Assembly: GCF_002019855.1 (NCBI RefSeq)
Contig: NZ_CM007717.1
Span: 5,381,798-5,445,797, forward strand
Origin: Streptomyces antibioticus
Lineage (GTDB): Bacteria > Actinomycetota > Actinomycetes > Streptomycetales > Streptomycetaceae
Length of the DNA: 64,000 nucleotides
Reading direction: 5' to 3'
Every line of letters begins with the position of its first letter. The stretch's first letter is position 1. This document shows positions 1 to 8,180 of this stretch, piece after piece. A program made the position numbers and the translations under genes. The notes below the pieces were generated by a model. That model was given only the letters and a program-made list of their open reading frames with translations, had not been told where the DNA came from and ran no database searches.

Positions 1-166
1 GGGCCTCGACGACCGTCGCCAGCGCGCCCTCCCAGCCGAGCTGCTCCCCGCCGAAGGTCAGCCGCCAGCCGTTCAGCCAGCCCGTCGCACGCAGAGGGGA
101 GTGCGGTGCGCGGCGGGTCATCAGCCGCGCGTCGAGGTTGCCGGCGTAAGCGGCGTAGAGCGACAT
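1..166 (-). CDS. Gamma-glutamylcyclotransferase-like protein (N-terminal part, cut by window edge)
   Basis: The reverse strand reads MSLYAAYAGNLDARLM from an ATG at 164-166 and stays open to the window edge, about 55 codons. The Y-A-A-Y-A-G-N-L start followed by a Trp/Gly-rich stretch (GWLNGWRLTFGGE) is the nucleotide-like loop and first strand of the AIG2/gamma-glutamylcyclotransferase fold, which cleaves gamma-glutamyl amides to 5-oxoproline. The catalytic Glu lies outside the window, so activity cannot be judged. It is divergent from the lpdA-type gene. No clear Shine-Dalgarno precedes the start. Confidence 0.72.
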   Translation of the reverse strand, partial: MSLYAAYAGNLDARLMTRRAPHSPLRATGWLNGWRLTFGGEQLGWEGALATVVEA

Positions 167-585
167 GGAAGGAGGGTACGGCAGCGGGGGGAGGGGCCTT
201 GCCGGGCGGCGGGTGGGGTGGTGGGGGTGGTTGGGGCCCGTGCCGGTCGCGTGCCGCGCTCGCTCGGGGGCCGTCGTGGCTGCGGTACGGCCGCACGCCG
301 GCCCTCTGGCCCTCTGGTCGCTCGGCCGTGCCCCGGCCCGGCGGTGTGCCGGGACCTCCCCGGTACGGTCCTGTCCCGTGCGGCTCCCGTCCCGCCCTGC
401 GGTGCTGCCGTCCCCGGAGGCGGCCAACGTGGGCGGCGGGGCGCCGGGGCGGCTCCGCGGTGCGGCAGTGGGGCGGGCCGGACCTGGCCCTTCCCGGTCC
501 GGGCCGTCCCCGTTCCGGGAGGGTGCACGGGTGGGAGTGGGCCCCCGGGCGCCCCGGCGCGTACCACCGGGGCGCGTGCGGGACA
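167..585. other. Divergent intergenic region without a gene
   Basis: This 419-bp stretch lies between two divergent genes and must hold both promoters. It is extremely G-rich on the plus strand near 190-240. Open frames crossing it have no family resemblance and are extensions or shadows of the downstream flavoprotein frame. I see no convincing hairpin or operator. Confidence 0.6.
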
Positions 586-2034
586 ATGGAGTACGTGACT
601 CGGATCGTGATCATCGGTGGTGGGCCCGGCGGCTACGAAGCGGCGCTGGTGGCGGCGCAGCTCGGCGCGGAGGTGACCGTCGTCGACAGCGACGGTCTGG
701 GCGGGGCGTCGGTGCTGACCGACTGCGTGCCGTCGAAGACCCTGATCGCCACGGCGGAGGTGATGACCACCTTCGACTCCTCGTACGAGGAACTGGGCAT
801 CATCGTCGCCGACGACACCCCGCATCTGGAGCAGGCGGCCCGGGTCGTGGGCGTGGACCTCGGCAAGGTCAACCGACGGGTGAAGCGCCTCGCGCTCGCC
901 CAGTCGCACGACATCACCGCCTCCGTCACACGGGCCGGCGCCCGGGTGATGCGCGGGCGCGGCCGGCTGGAGGGGATGCAGGCCCTCGACGGTTCCCGCA
1001 AGGTCGTGGTCGCGGCGGCCGACGGAACCGAGGAGACCCTCGTCGCCGACGCCGTCCTGATCGCCACCGGCGGTCACCCGCGCGAGCTGCCGGACGCCCA
1101 GCCCGACGGCGAGCGGATCCTGAACTGGACCCAGGTCTACGACCTCGCCGAACTGCCCGAGGAACTCATCGTCGTCGGCTCCGGTGTCACCGGCGCCGAG
1201 TTCGCCGGCGCCTACCAGGCGCTCGGCTCCCGGGTCACCCTGGTCTCCTCCCGCGACCGTGTGCTGCCCGGCGAGGACCCGGACGCCGCGGCCGTCCTGG
1301 AGGACGTCTTCCGGCGCCGCGGCATGAACGTCATGGCCCGCTCGCGCGCCGAGTCCGCCAAGCGGGTCGGCGACCGGGTCGAGGTCGCCCTCGCCGACGG
1401 GCGGGTCATCACCGGCTCGCACTGTCTGATGGCCGTCGGCGCCATCCCCAACAGCGCGGGCCTCGGCCTGGAGGACGCGGGCGTCAAGGTCCGTGAGTCC
1501 GGGCACATCTGGACCGACAAGGTGTCCCGCACCACCGCGCCGGGCGTCTACGCCGCCGGTGACGTGACCGGGGTGTTCGCGCTCGCCTCCGTCGCCGCGA
1601 TGCAGGGCCGGATCGCGATGTACCACTTCCTCGGCGACGCGGTGGCGCCGCTCAACCTCAAGACGGTCTCCTCCAACGTCTTCACCGACCCGGAGATCGC
1701 CACCGTCGGCTACAGCCAGGCCGACGTCGACGCGGGCAAGATCGACGCGCGGGTCGTCAAGCTGCCGCTGCTGCGCAACCCGCGCGCGAAGATGCAGGGC
1801 ATCCGTGACGGCTTCGTGAAGATCTTCTGCCGTCCCGGCACCGGGATCGTCGTCGGTGGTGTGGTGGTCGCACCGCGCGCCTCGGAACTGATCCACCCCA
1901 TCTCGATCGCCGTCGACAACAATCTGACGGTCGAACAGATCGCGAACGCGTTCACCGTGTACCCCTCCCTTTCGGGGTCGATCGCCGAGGTGGCCCGGCA
2001 GTTGCACACCCGTAAGACGGCGGGGGAGGGCTGA
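586..2034 (+). CDS. lpdA: NAD(P)H-quinone reductase LpdA type (flavoprotein disulfide reductase lacking the redox cysteine pair)
   Basis: A 482-residue flavoprotein of the dihydrolipoamide dehydrogenase fold. It has an N-terminal FAD Rossmann motif (VIIGGGPGGYEAAL), a second NAD(P)-binding GSGVTGAEFAGAY motif, the FAD-contacting YAAGDVTG motif and a C-terminal dimerisation domain. The disulfide site reads GGASVLTDCVPSK: Ser42 stands where the first redox Cys should be and only Cys47 remains. That pattern is known from mycobacterial LpdA, which reduces quinones and not lipoamide, so a soluble NAD(P)H:quinone reductase role is favoured. ATG at 586 is chosen over GTG at 595; much longer upstream extensions have no homologous look. 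A hairpin at 2060-2077 follows it. Confidence 0.85.
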   Translation: MEYVTRIVIIGGGPGGYEAALVAAQLGAEVTVVDSDGLGGASVLTDCVPSKTLIATAEVMTTFDSSYEELGIIVADDTPHLEQAARVVGVDLGKVNRRVKRLALAQSHDITASVTRAGARVMRGRGRLEGMQALDGSRKVVVAAADGTEETLVADAVLIATGGHPRELPDAQPDGERILNWTQVYDLAELPEELIVVGSGVTGAEFAGAYQALGSRVTLVSSRDRVLPGEDPDAAAVLEDVFRRRGMNVMARSRAESAKRVGDRVEVALADGRVITGSHCLMAVGAIPNSAGLGLEDAGVKVRESGHIWTDKVSRTTAPGVYAAGDVTGVFALASVAAMQGRIAMYHFLGDAVAPLNLKTVSSNVFTDPEIATVGYSQADVDAGKIDARVVKLPLLRNPRAKMQGIRDGFVKIFCRPGTGIVVGGVVVAPRASELIHPISIAVDNNLTVEQIANAFTVYPSLSGSIAEVARQLHTRKTAGEG

Positions 2035-2059
2035 CCGGAGGGTGTGGAGTGCGGGAATA

Positions 2060-2077
2060 AGGGCCCAATGGGGCCCT
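2060..2077 (+). terminator. Short hairpin after lpdA
   Basis: AGGGCCC and GGGCCCT form a 7-bp stem around a 4-nt loop, 26 nt after the stop. There is no U tract, as is usual for this genus. It separates lpdA from the deoR promoter. Confidence 0.5.
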
Positions 2078-2154
2078 ATACCACTCTCCGACCCTCTGTG
2101 CGAACAACTTCTACTATTCAGCGCAAAGAGCTGAAAGCAGACGGTCGCCCGCGT

Positions 2155-2160
2155 TACTGT
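2155..2160 (+). promoter_or_regulatory. Leaderless -10 box of the DeoR gene
   Basis: TACTGT fits TANNNT and ends 7 nt before the GTG start at 2168. There is no Shine-Dalgarno, so transcription probably begins at the start codon. Confidence 0.5.
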
Positions 2161-2167
2161 CAGTTTC

Positions 2168-3133
2168 GTGTTCGCTGCAGAACGTCGCCAATTGATCCTC
2201 GAAATGGTGCGAGCGAACGGAGCCGTGTCGCTCCGTGAACTCGCCCGCGTCGTCCAGACCTCCGAAGTGACCGTACGGCGGGACGTGCGCGCACTGGAGG
2301 CAGAAGGACTCCTCGACCGCCGGCATGGCGGTGCGGTATTGCCGGGCGGGTTCACGCGTGAGTCCGGCTTTCCGCAGAAATCCCATCTCGCGACCGCCGA
2401 AAAGACCGCCATCGCGGACCTCGCCGCCAACTTCGTCGAAGAGGGCGAGGCCATCGTGGTGGGAGCGGGAACCACGACACAGGAGCTGGCCCGCCGGCTC
2501 GCCCGCGTCCCCGGCCTGACGGTCGTCACCAACTCGCTGCTGGTGGCCCAGGCGTTGGCCCATGCCAACAGAGTCGAGGTCGTGATGACCGGGGGGACCC
2601 TGCGCGGCTCCAACTACGCCCTCGTGGGCAGTGGTGCCGAGCAGTCCCTCCAGGGGCTGCGGGTCTCCCGGGCGTTCCTCTCCGGGAGCGGGCTGACCGC
2701 CGAGCGGGGGCTGTCCACGTCCAACATGCTGTCGGCGTCCGTCGACCGGGCGCTGGTCCAGGCCGCCGCCGAGGTCGTCGTCCTCGCCGACCACACCAAG
2801 CTGGGCACGGACACCATGTTCCAGACCGTGCCGACGGATCTCATCACCCGGCTCGTCACCGACGAACCGCCGGCCCACGACGACCGTGCCGCCACGGAAC
2901 TCCAGGCCCTTGCGGACCAGGGGGTGCAGATCGCCGTGGCCGGGGCGTCGGGCAGCCCGGGGGGTGACACGGTCCCGGCGCGCCCCCAGCAGCGCCGGGA
3001 CGTCCCCCTGCCGTCCCCCCGCCGAGGCCAGGTCCCCGGCGGCACCCCGTCCCCCCTCCGCGCAGCCACGGTCCTGGGCGAACAGCCCCCCGGCACGGAA
3101 CGGCCCAGGGTGGCGGACATGCGCCGCCGCTGA
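2168..3133 (+). CDS. DeoR/GlpR-family transcriptional regulator
   Basis: A 321-residue regulator. Residues 1-60 are the DeoR winged helix (AAERRQLILEMV, then SLRELARVVQTSEVTVRRD and LDRRHGGAVL). The middle and C-terminal part is the ISOCOT sugar-phosphate sensor domain (GAGTTTQELARRL, TNSLLVAQAL, TGGTLRGSNYALVG, AEVVVLADHTKLG). Effectors are usually phosphorylated sugars; the target is unknown here. The family is usually about 255 residues, so the Pro/Arg-rich tail of about 65 residues is extra. The end of this tail and the stop codon lie inside a tandem repeat (3071-3600), which suggests recent change at the 3' end. GTG 2168 fits a leaderless start. Confidence 0.85.
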   Translation: MFAAERRQLILEMVRANGAVSLRELARVVQTSEVTVRRDVRALEAEGLLDRRHGGAVLPGGFTRESGFPQKSHLATAEKTAIADLAANFVEEGEAIVVGAGTTTQELARRLARVPGLTVVTNSLLVAQALAHANRVEVVMTGGTLRGSNYALVGSGAEQSLQGLRVSRAFLSGSGLTAERGLSTSNMLSASVDRALVQAAAEVVVLADHTKLGTDTMFQTVPTDLITRLVTDEPPAHDDRAATELQALADQGVQIAVAGASGSPGGDTVPARPQQRRDVPLPSPRRGQVPGGTPSPLRAATVLGEQPPGTERPRVADMRRR

Positions 3134-3600
3134 TGCCTGCCGGCGGGGGCGGAGTGTTTTTGGCCGAGGGGGCTCGAACGGGGTCCGGCGGGGCCCTCGT
3201 CGCCGGGGCCTGGGCCGAACAGCGGCCTGGTAGGGAACGCCCCCCAGGGTGGCGGACGTGCGCCGCCGCTGAAGCCTGTCGGCGGGGGCGGAGTGTTTTG
3301 GCCGAGGGGGTCGAACGGGTCCGGTGGAGGCCTTCGTCGCCGGGGTCCTGGGCGAACTACCGCCTGGCACGACACCCCGGGTAGTCGACATCCGCCGCCG
3401 ACGGCTGCCTGCGGGGCCTGGAGCGTTGAGCCGGGGGGCTCGAACGGGGTTCGGCGGGGCCTTCGTTCGCCGGGTCCTGTGTGGATAGCCGCCTCGCACG
3501 GAAAGGCCCCCGGGTAGCTGGCGTGCGCCGCCGCTGACGCCTGTCGGCGGGGCCTGGAGCGTCGAGCCGGGGGGCTCGAACGGGATCCGGCGGGATCTCC
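3071..3600. repeat. About four degenerate tandem repeats of 129-137 bp covering the deoR 3' end
   Basis: Copies start near 3071, 3208, 3345 and 3474, each marked by a GTCCTGGGC-like segment. Each then has GTGCGCCGCCGCTGA-like, GGCGGGG-CGGAGTGTTTT-like and GGGCTCGAACGGG-like blocks in the same order. The last partial copy runs to about 3600. Copy 1 contains the deoR stop codon (3131-3133), so coding sequence seems to have been the template. No transposase or inverted ends are present. Confidence 0.75.
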
Positions 3601-4056
3601 AAGGAGAGGGGCTCTGCCCGAGCGACGCCCAGCGGGGCCGGGGCCGTGAAAGGGGGCTCCGCCCGGACGGCCCTGAGCGCGCCGACCGTCGTGGGACGCG
3701 TGAGCCCGAACAGTGTCCGTGGGGTGGGATACGACGGGGCCGAGCAGCGGGACCGACCCGCGTGGCGCTCGGTGCGCATCGCGCCCAGGCTCGGGACGCC
3801 GTTCTGCCTGGGGCGCTCAGAGGGGCTCCGTCCGGGCGGCCCTCGGCGGGGCGTGCGACGCGAAACGGTGCGTGGCACCCGCACCGGGCGCGGGGGATGG
3901 ACGGCCCCCACGCGCGGAGCGAGGCGGACAGCGCTCCGTGCCGAACGTGCCCGCCTTGCGGACCCGCGGACCCTCGCTGTCGCCGAGGGCGTCGGTGCCG
4001 GGCCGAACGGCGGCCCTGCCCGGGGAGGGCGGTATCCCGACCCGGGCCCGGGAACG
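3601..4056. other. Gene-free stretch between repeats and the accA2 terminator
   Basis: About 450 bp with no supported gene. Open frames here have arginine/proline-rich random composition and weak codon-position bias. Two segments are similar to each other: one near 3650 with GGGGCTCCGCCCGGACGGCC, one near 3826 with the like GGGGCTCCGTCCGGGCGGCC. This suggests the duplication process also reached here. Confidence 0.5.
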
Positions 4057-4090
4057 CCGTGAGGCGCCCACCGGGGTGGGCGCCTCACGG
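4057..4090 (-). terminator. Perfect 16-bp hairpin terminator of accA2
   Basis: CCGTGAGGCGCCCACC is followed by GG and its exact complement, 14 bp past the accA2 stop on the minus strand. It is a strong stem without a clear U tract. Confidence 0.8.
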
Positions 4091-4104
4091 AAGGACAGGG
4101 CGGG

Positions 4105-5877
4105 TCAGTCCTTGATCTCGCAGATCGCCGCGCCGGAGGTGATCGACGCGCCGACCTCCGCCGTCAGGCCCTTGACCGTGCCGGAGCGGTGGGCGTTCAG
4201 GGGCTGTTCCATCTTCATGGCCTCCAGGACGACGACCAGGTCGCCCTCCTTGACCTCCTGGCCCTCCTCGACCGCGACCTTGACGATCGTGCCCTGCATC
4301 GGGGAGGCGAGGGTGTCGCCGGAGGCGACGGGGCCGGACTTCTTCGCCGCGCGGCGCTTGGGCTTGGCGCCCGCCGCCAGACCCGTACGCGCCAGCGACA
4401 TGCCCAGCGACGACGGGAGGGAGACCTCGAGACGCTTGCCGCCGACCTCGACGACGATCGTCTCGCGGTCCGTGTCCTCCTCGGCCTCGGCGTCGGACGG
4501 AGCCGCGAAGGCCGGGATCTCGTTGACGAACTCGGTCTCGATCCAGCGCGTGTGCACCGTGAACGGGTCCTCGCTGCCCGTCAGCTCCGGCGCGAACGCC
4601 GGGTCCTTCACCACCGCGCGGTGGAACGGGATGGCCGTGGCCATGCCCTCCACCTGGAACTCCTCCAGCGCCCGCGCCGCCCGCTGGAGCGCCTGCTCAC
4701 GCGTGGCACCGGTGACGATCAGCTTCGCCAGCAGCGAGTCCCACGCCGGGCCGATGACCGAACCGGACTCCACGCCCGCGTCCAGCCGGACACCCGGACC
4801 GGACGGCGGGTTGAACGCGGTGACCGTGCCCGGCGCCGGCAGGAAGTTGCGGCCCGGGTCCTCGCCGTTGATCCGGAACTCGAAGGAGTGTCCGCGCAGC
4901 TCGGGGTCGCCGTAGCCCAGCTCCTCGCCGTCGGCGATCCGGAACATCTCACGGACCAGGTCGATGCCCGCGACCTCCTCGGTCACCGGGTGCTCGACCT
5001 GGAGACGCGTGTTGACCTCCAGGAAGGAGATCGTCCCGTCGAGGCCGACCAGGAACTCCACGGTGCCGGCACCGACGTAACCGGCCTCCTTGAGGATGGC
5101 CTTCGAGGACGAGTACAGCTCGGCGACCTGCGCCTCGGAGAGGAACGGCGCCGGGGCCTCCTCGACCAGCTTCTGGTGGCGCCGCTGGAGCGAGCAGTCA
5201 CGGGTGGACACGACCACCACGTTGCCGTGGCTGTCGGCCAGGCACTGCGTCTCCACGTGCCGCGGCTTGTCCAGGTAGCGCTCCACGAAGCACTCGCCCC
5301 GGCCGAACGCGGCGACCGCCTCGCGGACCGCCGAGTCGTACAGCTCCGGGACCTCTTCGAGGGTGCGGGCGACCTTCAGGCCGCGGCCGCCGCCACCGAA
5401 GGCCGCCTTGATCGCGATGGGCAGCCCGTGCTGCTCCGCGAAGGCGACGACCTCCTCGGCGCCCGAGACCGGGTCCGGGGTGCCGGCCACCAGCGGCGCA
5501 CCGGCGCGCTGGGCGATGTGCCGGGCGGCCACCTTGTCGCCGAGGTCGCGGATGGCCTGCGGCGGCGGGCCGATCCAGATCAGGCCCGCGTCCAGGACCG
5601 CCTGGGCGAACTCGGCGTTCTCGGACAGGAAGCCGTACCCCGGGTGGACCGCGTCGGCGCCGGCCTCGCGCGCGGCGTTCAGCACCTTGTCCATGTCCAG
5701 GTAACTGGTCGCCGGAGTGTCACCGCCCAGGGCGAACGCCTCGTCCGCGGCCCGGACATGCAGAGCGTCCCGGTCCGGCTCGGCGTACACGGCCACGCTC
5801 GCGATGCCGGCATCCCGGCACGCCCGGGCCACGCGGACTGCGATTTCGCCACGGTTGGCGATGAGCACCTTGCGCAC
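4105..5877 (-). CDS. accA2: Acyl-CoA carboxylase alpha subunit: biotin carboxylase plus biotin carrier
   Basis: A 590-residue protein that ATP-dependently carboxylates its own biotin and serves acetyl-/propionyl-CoA carboxylases. Residues 1-450 are biotin carboxylase: KVLIANRGEIAVRVARA, the ATP-grasp glycine loop FGGGGRGLKV, and EVNTRLQVEHPVTEE. A linker leads to the C-terminal biotinyl domain with LEAMKMEQPL; the biotinylated lysine is Lys555. Length fits the actinobacterial AccA type. The GTG start is preceded by AAGGAGGGAG. Its partners PccB and PccE are 2-4 kb away on the same strand and BirA follows, making a complete module. S. coelicolor has two near-identical copies (accA1, accA2); position suggests accA2. 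Confidence 0.93.
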   Translation of the reverse strand: MRKVLIANRGEIAVRVARACRDAGIASVAVYAEPDRDALHVRAADEAFALGGDTPATSYLDMDKVLNAAREAGADAVHPGYGFLSENAEFAQAVLDAGLIWIGPPPQAIRDLGDKVAARHIAQRAGAPLVAGTPDPVSGAEEVVAFAEQHGLPIAIKAAFGGGGRGLKVARTLEEVPELYDSAVREAVAAFGRGECFVERYLDKPRHVETQCLADSHGNVVVVSTRDCSLQRRHQKLVEEAPAPFLSEAQVAELYSSSKAILKEAGYVGAGTVEFLVGLDGTISFLEVNTRLQVEHPVTEEVAGIDLVREMFRIADGEELGYGDPELRGHSFEFRINGEDPGRNFLPAPGTVTAFNPPSGPGVRLDAGVESGSVIGPAWDSLLAKLIVTGATREQALQRAARALEEFQVEGMATAIPFHRAVVKDPAFAPELTGSEDPFTVHTRWIETEFVNEIPAFAAPSDAEAEEDTDRETIVVEVGGKRLEVSLPSSLGMSLARTGLAAGAKPKRRAAKKSGPVASGDTLASPMQGTIVKVAVEEGQEVKEGDLVVVLEAMKMEQPLNAHRSGTVKGLTAEVGASITSGAAICEIKD

Positions 5878-6252
5878 GATTGAGGCTCCCTCCTTGAAAC
5901 AAGCGCGAGTTTAGGGACTGCCGACACGGCACTTCGACCCGTCCCCAAAGGTGAGCTTGCCCACACGGAGCGTGATGCGAGGCTCACTGGACCGCGAAAT
6001 CCCTTGTAGTACCGCCGTACGCAGCACTCCTCCCGGCAACCCTAGCCCTCTGATGTGGCCAAGGTCTCTGTGAGAGCGTGCTGCGGCACACTCCGTTTCT
6101 TTGTGGAGTCCCTACGAATGGCCCAACGATTCTTTGCCGTGCGCAGAACCCTTGTCCCGCGGTTTACCCGTTAGTAGCGTTCGCGATGTCTCGAACGTAC
6201 TTGGGGTAACCGCAGTCTTGCTCGGGCGGCAGTCGAAAGTGGGTGGGGGCCG
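5878..6252. other. Divergent promoter region of accA2 and a membrane-protein gene
   Basis: A 375-bp non-coding stretch that is less GC-rich than its surroundings. It contains a spaced inverted pair GTGAGC / GCTCAC at about 5951-5990 and TTAGTAGCG-like sequence near 6170 that could be a -10 for the plus-strand gene. No gene is supported. Confidence 0.5.
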
Positions 6253-7065
6253 GTGGTCCGCAGACCGGTGGCATGGATCGTGGCGATCGTGCTCTTCGTG
6301 GAGGGCCTCGGGGTCGCCGCGCTGCAATGGTTCATGGGTGTGGTCGTGGACCGGCAGGACATGTCCCTCGCCGGCCTGGACCCGGACGTGATGTCGACGT
6401 CGTCGAAGGCGGGCGGGATCGTCTTCGGGCTCTACTTCGTCTTCTGCGGCGTGGTCGCGCTGCTGGTGGCCCTGCGCAACCGGCCCCCGGCCGGTCTCGG
6501 CCGGGTCGCGCTGATCAGCGTGGCGGTGGTGCACGGTCTGCTGGGCGCGGTCGCCTGGGGTCTGCTCGGCGTGCCGCAGTTCATCTTCATGATCGTGATG
6601 CTCGCCCTGATCGTGCTCCTGCTGATGACCTACGACGGTCAGCCCGCGGCCGGTCAGCCGGCGCCCGCGCAGGGCCCTGGCGGCCCCACGGACGGCGCGG
6701 CGGCCGACGGAGGCCCCGCGGCCCCGCCCGAGGCCCCGGCGGCGCCCGGCGAGGCCACGGCGGGCGCGGGCGGTCCCGCGACGCAGAGCGCCTCCGGCAA
6801 GGTCCCGCCGCAGCGGACCCAGGAGGCGGACGCGGGGGAGACGGGCACGGGGGCGACGGTCGCGCCGGTCGCCTCGGCGCAGGACACACCGGCGACGGAC
6901 GCCCCGGCGAAGGTCGGCCTCACGAAGGACACGAAGGAAACGCAGGCCGAGGACACCACTGTCGGCACGGCCACCGAGGCTCAGGGCGCCCCCGCGAAGG
7001 GCACGCCCTCCAAGGACATCGGCCCCGTCGTCGTCAGTGCTCCGCCGGGGTCCACAACTCCGTGA
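6253..7065 (+). CDS. Membrane protein with four predicted helices and a long disordered tail
   Basis: 270 residues. Hydrophobic helices lie at about residues 5-25 (VAWIVAIVLFVEGLGVAALQ), 50-75, 85-108 and 110-128, followed by about 140 residues rich in Ala, Pro, Gly, Thr and Lys with no fold. I do not recognise a family function; a homologous Streptomyces membrane protein usually sits beside accA2. GTG 6253 is the likely start because the first helix follows directly. Its 3' end overlaps the 3' end of maf on the other strand by 32 bp, so the two transcripts are convergent and complementary there. Confidence 0.75.
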   Translation: MVRRPVAWIVAIVLFVEGLGVAALQWFMGVVVDRQDMSLAGLDPDVMSTSSKAGGIVFGLYFVFCGVVALLVALRNRPPAGLGRVALISVAVVHGLLGAVAWGLLGVPQFIFMIVMLALIVLLLMTYDGQPAAGQPAPAQGPGGPTDGAAADGGPAAPPEAPAAPGEATAGAGGPATQSASGKVPPQRTQEADAGETGTGATVAPVASAQDTPATDAPAKVGLTKDTKETQAEDTTVGTATEAQGAPAKGTPSKDIGPVVVSAPPGSTTP

Positions 7066-7639
7066 TGTTCACGCCCAGTTGACCGAGCAGGCGGCGCACC
7101 AGCGGCAGGCTGATCCCGATCACGTTGCCGTGGTCGCCGTCGATGCCGTCGATGAACGGCGCCGAGCGGCCGTCGAGGGTGAAGGCACCGGCGACGTGCA
7201 GCGGTTCGCCCGAGGCCACGTACGCCGCCACCTCGTCGTCGCTCGGCTCGCCGAAGCGGACCACGGTGGAGGCGGTGGCCGAGACGTACCGCCCGCTGAC
7301 CGTGTCGTAGACGCAGTGGCCGGTCTGGAGGGTCCCCGCGCGGCCGCGCATCGCCTTCCAGCGGGCCACGGCCTCCTCGGCGTCCGCCGGCTTGCCCAGC
7401 GCCTGGCCGTCCAGGTCGAGCACCGAGTCGCAGCCGATCACCAGGGCGCCCTTGACGTCGGGCCGGGCGGCCACCACGGACGCCTTGGCCTCCGCCAGGG
7501 CGAGCGCCAGCTCGGCGGGCGTGGGGGCGGAGACGGCGTCCTCGTCGACCCCGCTGACGATCACCTCGGGGGTGAGGCCGGCCTGGCGCAGCAGGTTCAG
7601 TCGGGCGGGGGAACGGGAGGCGAGGACGAGTCGGCGCAT
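7034..7639 (-). CDS. maf: Maf-family nucleotide pyrophosphatase
   Basis: 201 residues starting MRRLVLASRSPARLNLLRQAG, the family N-terminal motif that includes the phosphate-binding S-R-S-P-R-like loop. Further motifs are DEDAV, ALVIGCDSVLDLDG (with catalytic Asp) and FTLDGRSAPFIDGIDGD. Maf enzymes hydrolyse dTTP, UTP or modified nucleotides to monophosphates. The ATG at 7639 is chosen because upstream extensions lack family motifs. It is the last gene of the pccB-pccE-small membrane protein-maf group on the minus strand. Confidence 0.92.
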   Translation of the reverse strand: MRRLVLASRSPARLNLLRQAGLTPEVIVSGVDEDAVSAPTPAELALALAEAKASVVAARPDVKGALVIGCDSVLDLDGQALGKPADAEEAVARWKAMRGRAGTLQTGHCVYDTVSGRYVSATASTVVRFGEPSDDEVAAYVASGEPLHVAGAFTLDGRSAPFIDGIDGDHGNVIGISLPLVRRLLGQLGVNITELWTPAEH

Positions 7640-7683
7640 GCGGTCAGCGTAGCGCCGCGGCGCCCCCGGTGTTCTTGGCGTCG

Positions 7684-7815
7684 TCAGCACTTCAGGGCGA
7701 GGACGAACAGTGCGATGACCATGGCCCACGCCAGGAAGAAGCCGAGCCGTCTGAGGGTCTCCTGCATCGCGCGGAGTTCCTCGGGCGGCTCGTTCTCGGG
7801 GTCGGACCACAGCAT
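7684..7815 (-). CDS. Small single-pass membrane protein, MmpB-like
   Basis: A 43-residue frame reads MLWSDPENEPPEELRAMQE, then RRLGFFLAWAMVIALFVLAL and ends KC. An acidic cytoplasmic start precedes one transmembrane helix. The ATG follows GGTGGA as a ribosome site. I recall a conserved Streptomyces small protein with this MLWSDPxNEPP start in the same place beside maf, annotated as morphogenic membrane protein MmpB; that name is from memory. It lies between pccE and maf, 91 bp from pccE and 44 bp from maf. Confidence 0.72.
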   Translation of the reverse strand: MLWSDPENEPPEELRAMQETLRRLGFFLAWAMVIALFVLALKC

Positions 7816-7848
7816 TCCACCAGCGTGACCCCTGGCGGACGCGGGCGC

Positions 7849-7866
7849 CTGAGTAGGGATACTCAG
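7849..7866 (-). promoter_or_regulatory. 18-bp palindrome upstream of the small membrane protein gene
   Basis: CTGAGTA-GGGA-TACTCAG is a perfect 7-bp inverted repeat 33 bp upstream of the start. Its place and symmetry suit an operator or a small RNA hairpin; the binding factor is unknown. Confidence 0.5.
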
Positions 7867-7906
7867 ATCCTCGGACCGGCGCCCGCGGTCCTTCCGGACA
7901 GGCCGG

Positions 7907-8116
7907 CTAACCGGGCCAGTAGGTACGGGCCCAGGACGCCTGCCCGGGCTGCGGCACCCGGCGGCCGGCGAGCCGGGCCGGGTCGGACCACGCGTCCTTC
8001 GGGCCCGCCGCGCCGGACGGCACCGCCGCTGCCGCCGCGGCGCGGGCTCGGACCACCGCCAGTGCGGCGGCCAGCTCCTCCGGGGTCGGGTTGCCCCGTA
8101 CGACCTTGATCGTCAC
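7907..8116 (-). CDS. pccE: Acyl-CoA carboxylase epsilon subunit
   Basis: A 69-residue protein starting MTIKVVRGNPTPEELAAALAVV, the conserved opening of actinobacterial AccE/PccE epsilon subunits. It continues with an Ala-rich helix and a tail with AWSDPARL and W-A-R-T-Y-W-P-G. Epsilon subunits bind the alpha-beta acyl-CoA carboxylase and raise its activity. The GTG at 8116 is chosen because AGGAG lies 5-6 nt upstream. It follows pccB on the same strand with only a 64-bp gap made of an 8-bp tandem repeat. Confidence 0.88.
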   Translation of the reverse strand: MTIKVVRGNPTPEELAAALAVVRARAAAAAAVPSGAAGPKDAWSDPARLAGRRVPQPGQASWARTYWPG

Positions 8117-8130
8117 GACCACTCCTAACG

Positions 8131-8178
8131 GGATCACGGAATCACGGGATCACGGGATCACGGAATCACGGGATCCGG
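8131..8178 (-). repeat. Six copies of an 8-bp tandem repeat between pccB and pccE
   Basis: GGATCACG, GAATCACG, GGATCACG, GGATCACG, GAATCACG, GGATCCGG run head to tail. The array ends 2 bp before the pccB stop codon and fills the gap up to the pccE ribosome site. Confidence 0.85.
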
Positions 8179-8180
8179 GA

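Noticed and set aside
121..2613. Long open frame of about 830 codons on the minus strand
   Set aside because: It is antisense to lpdA and deoR, has low-complexity Arg/Pro/His content and no domain. High GC makes such shadows common.
3071..3600. Possible insertion sequence or REP element cluster downstream of deoR
   Set aside because: No transposase frame, terminal inverted repeats or target duplication; copies are tandem and share coding sequence with deoR.
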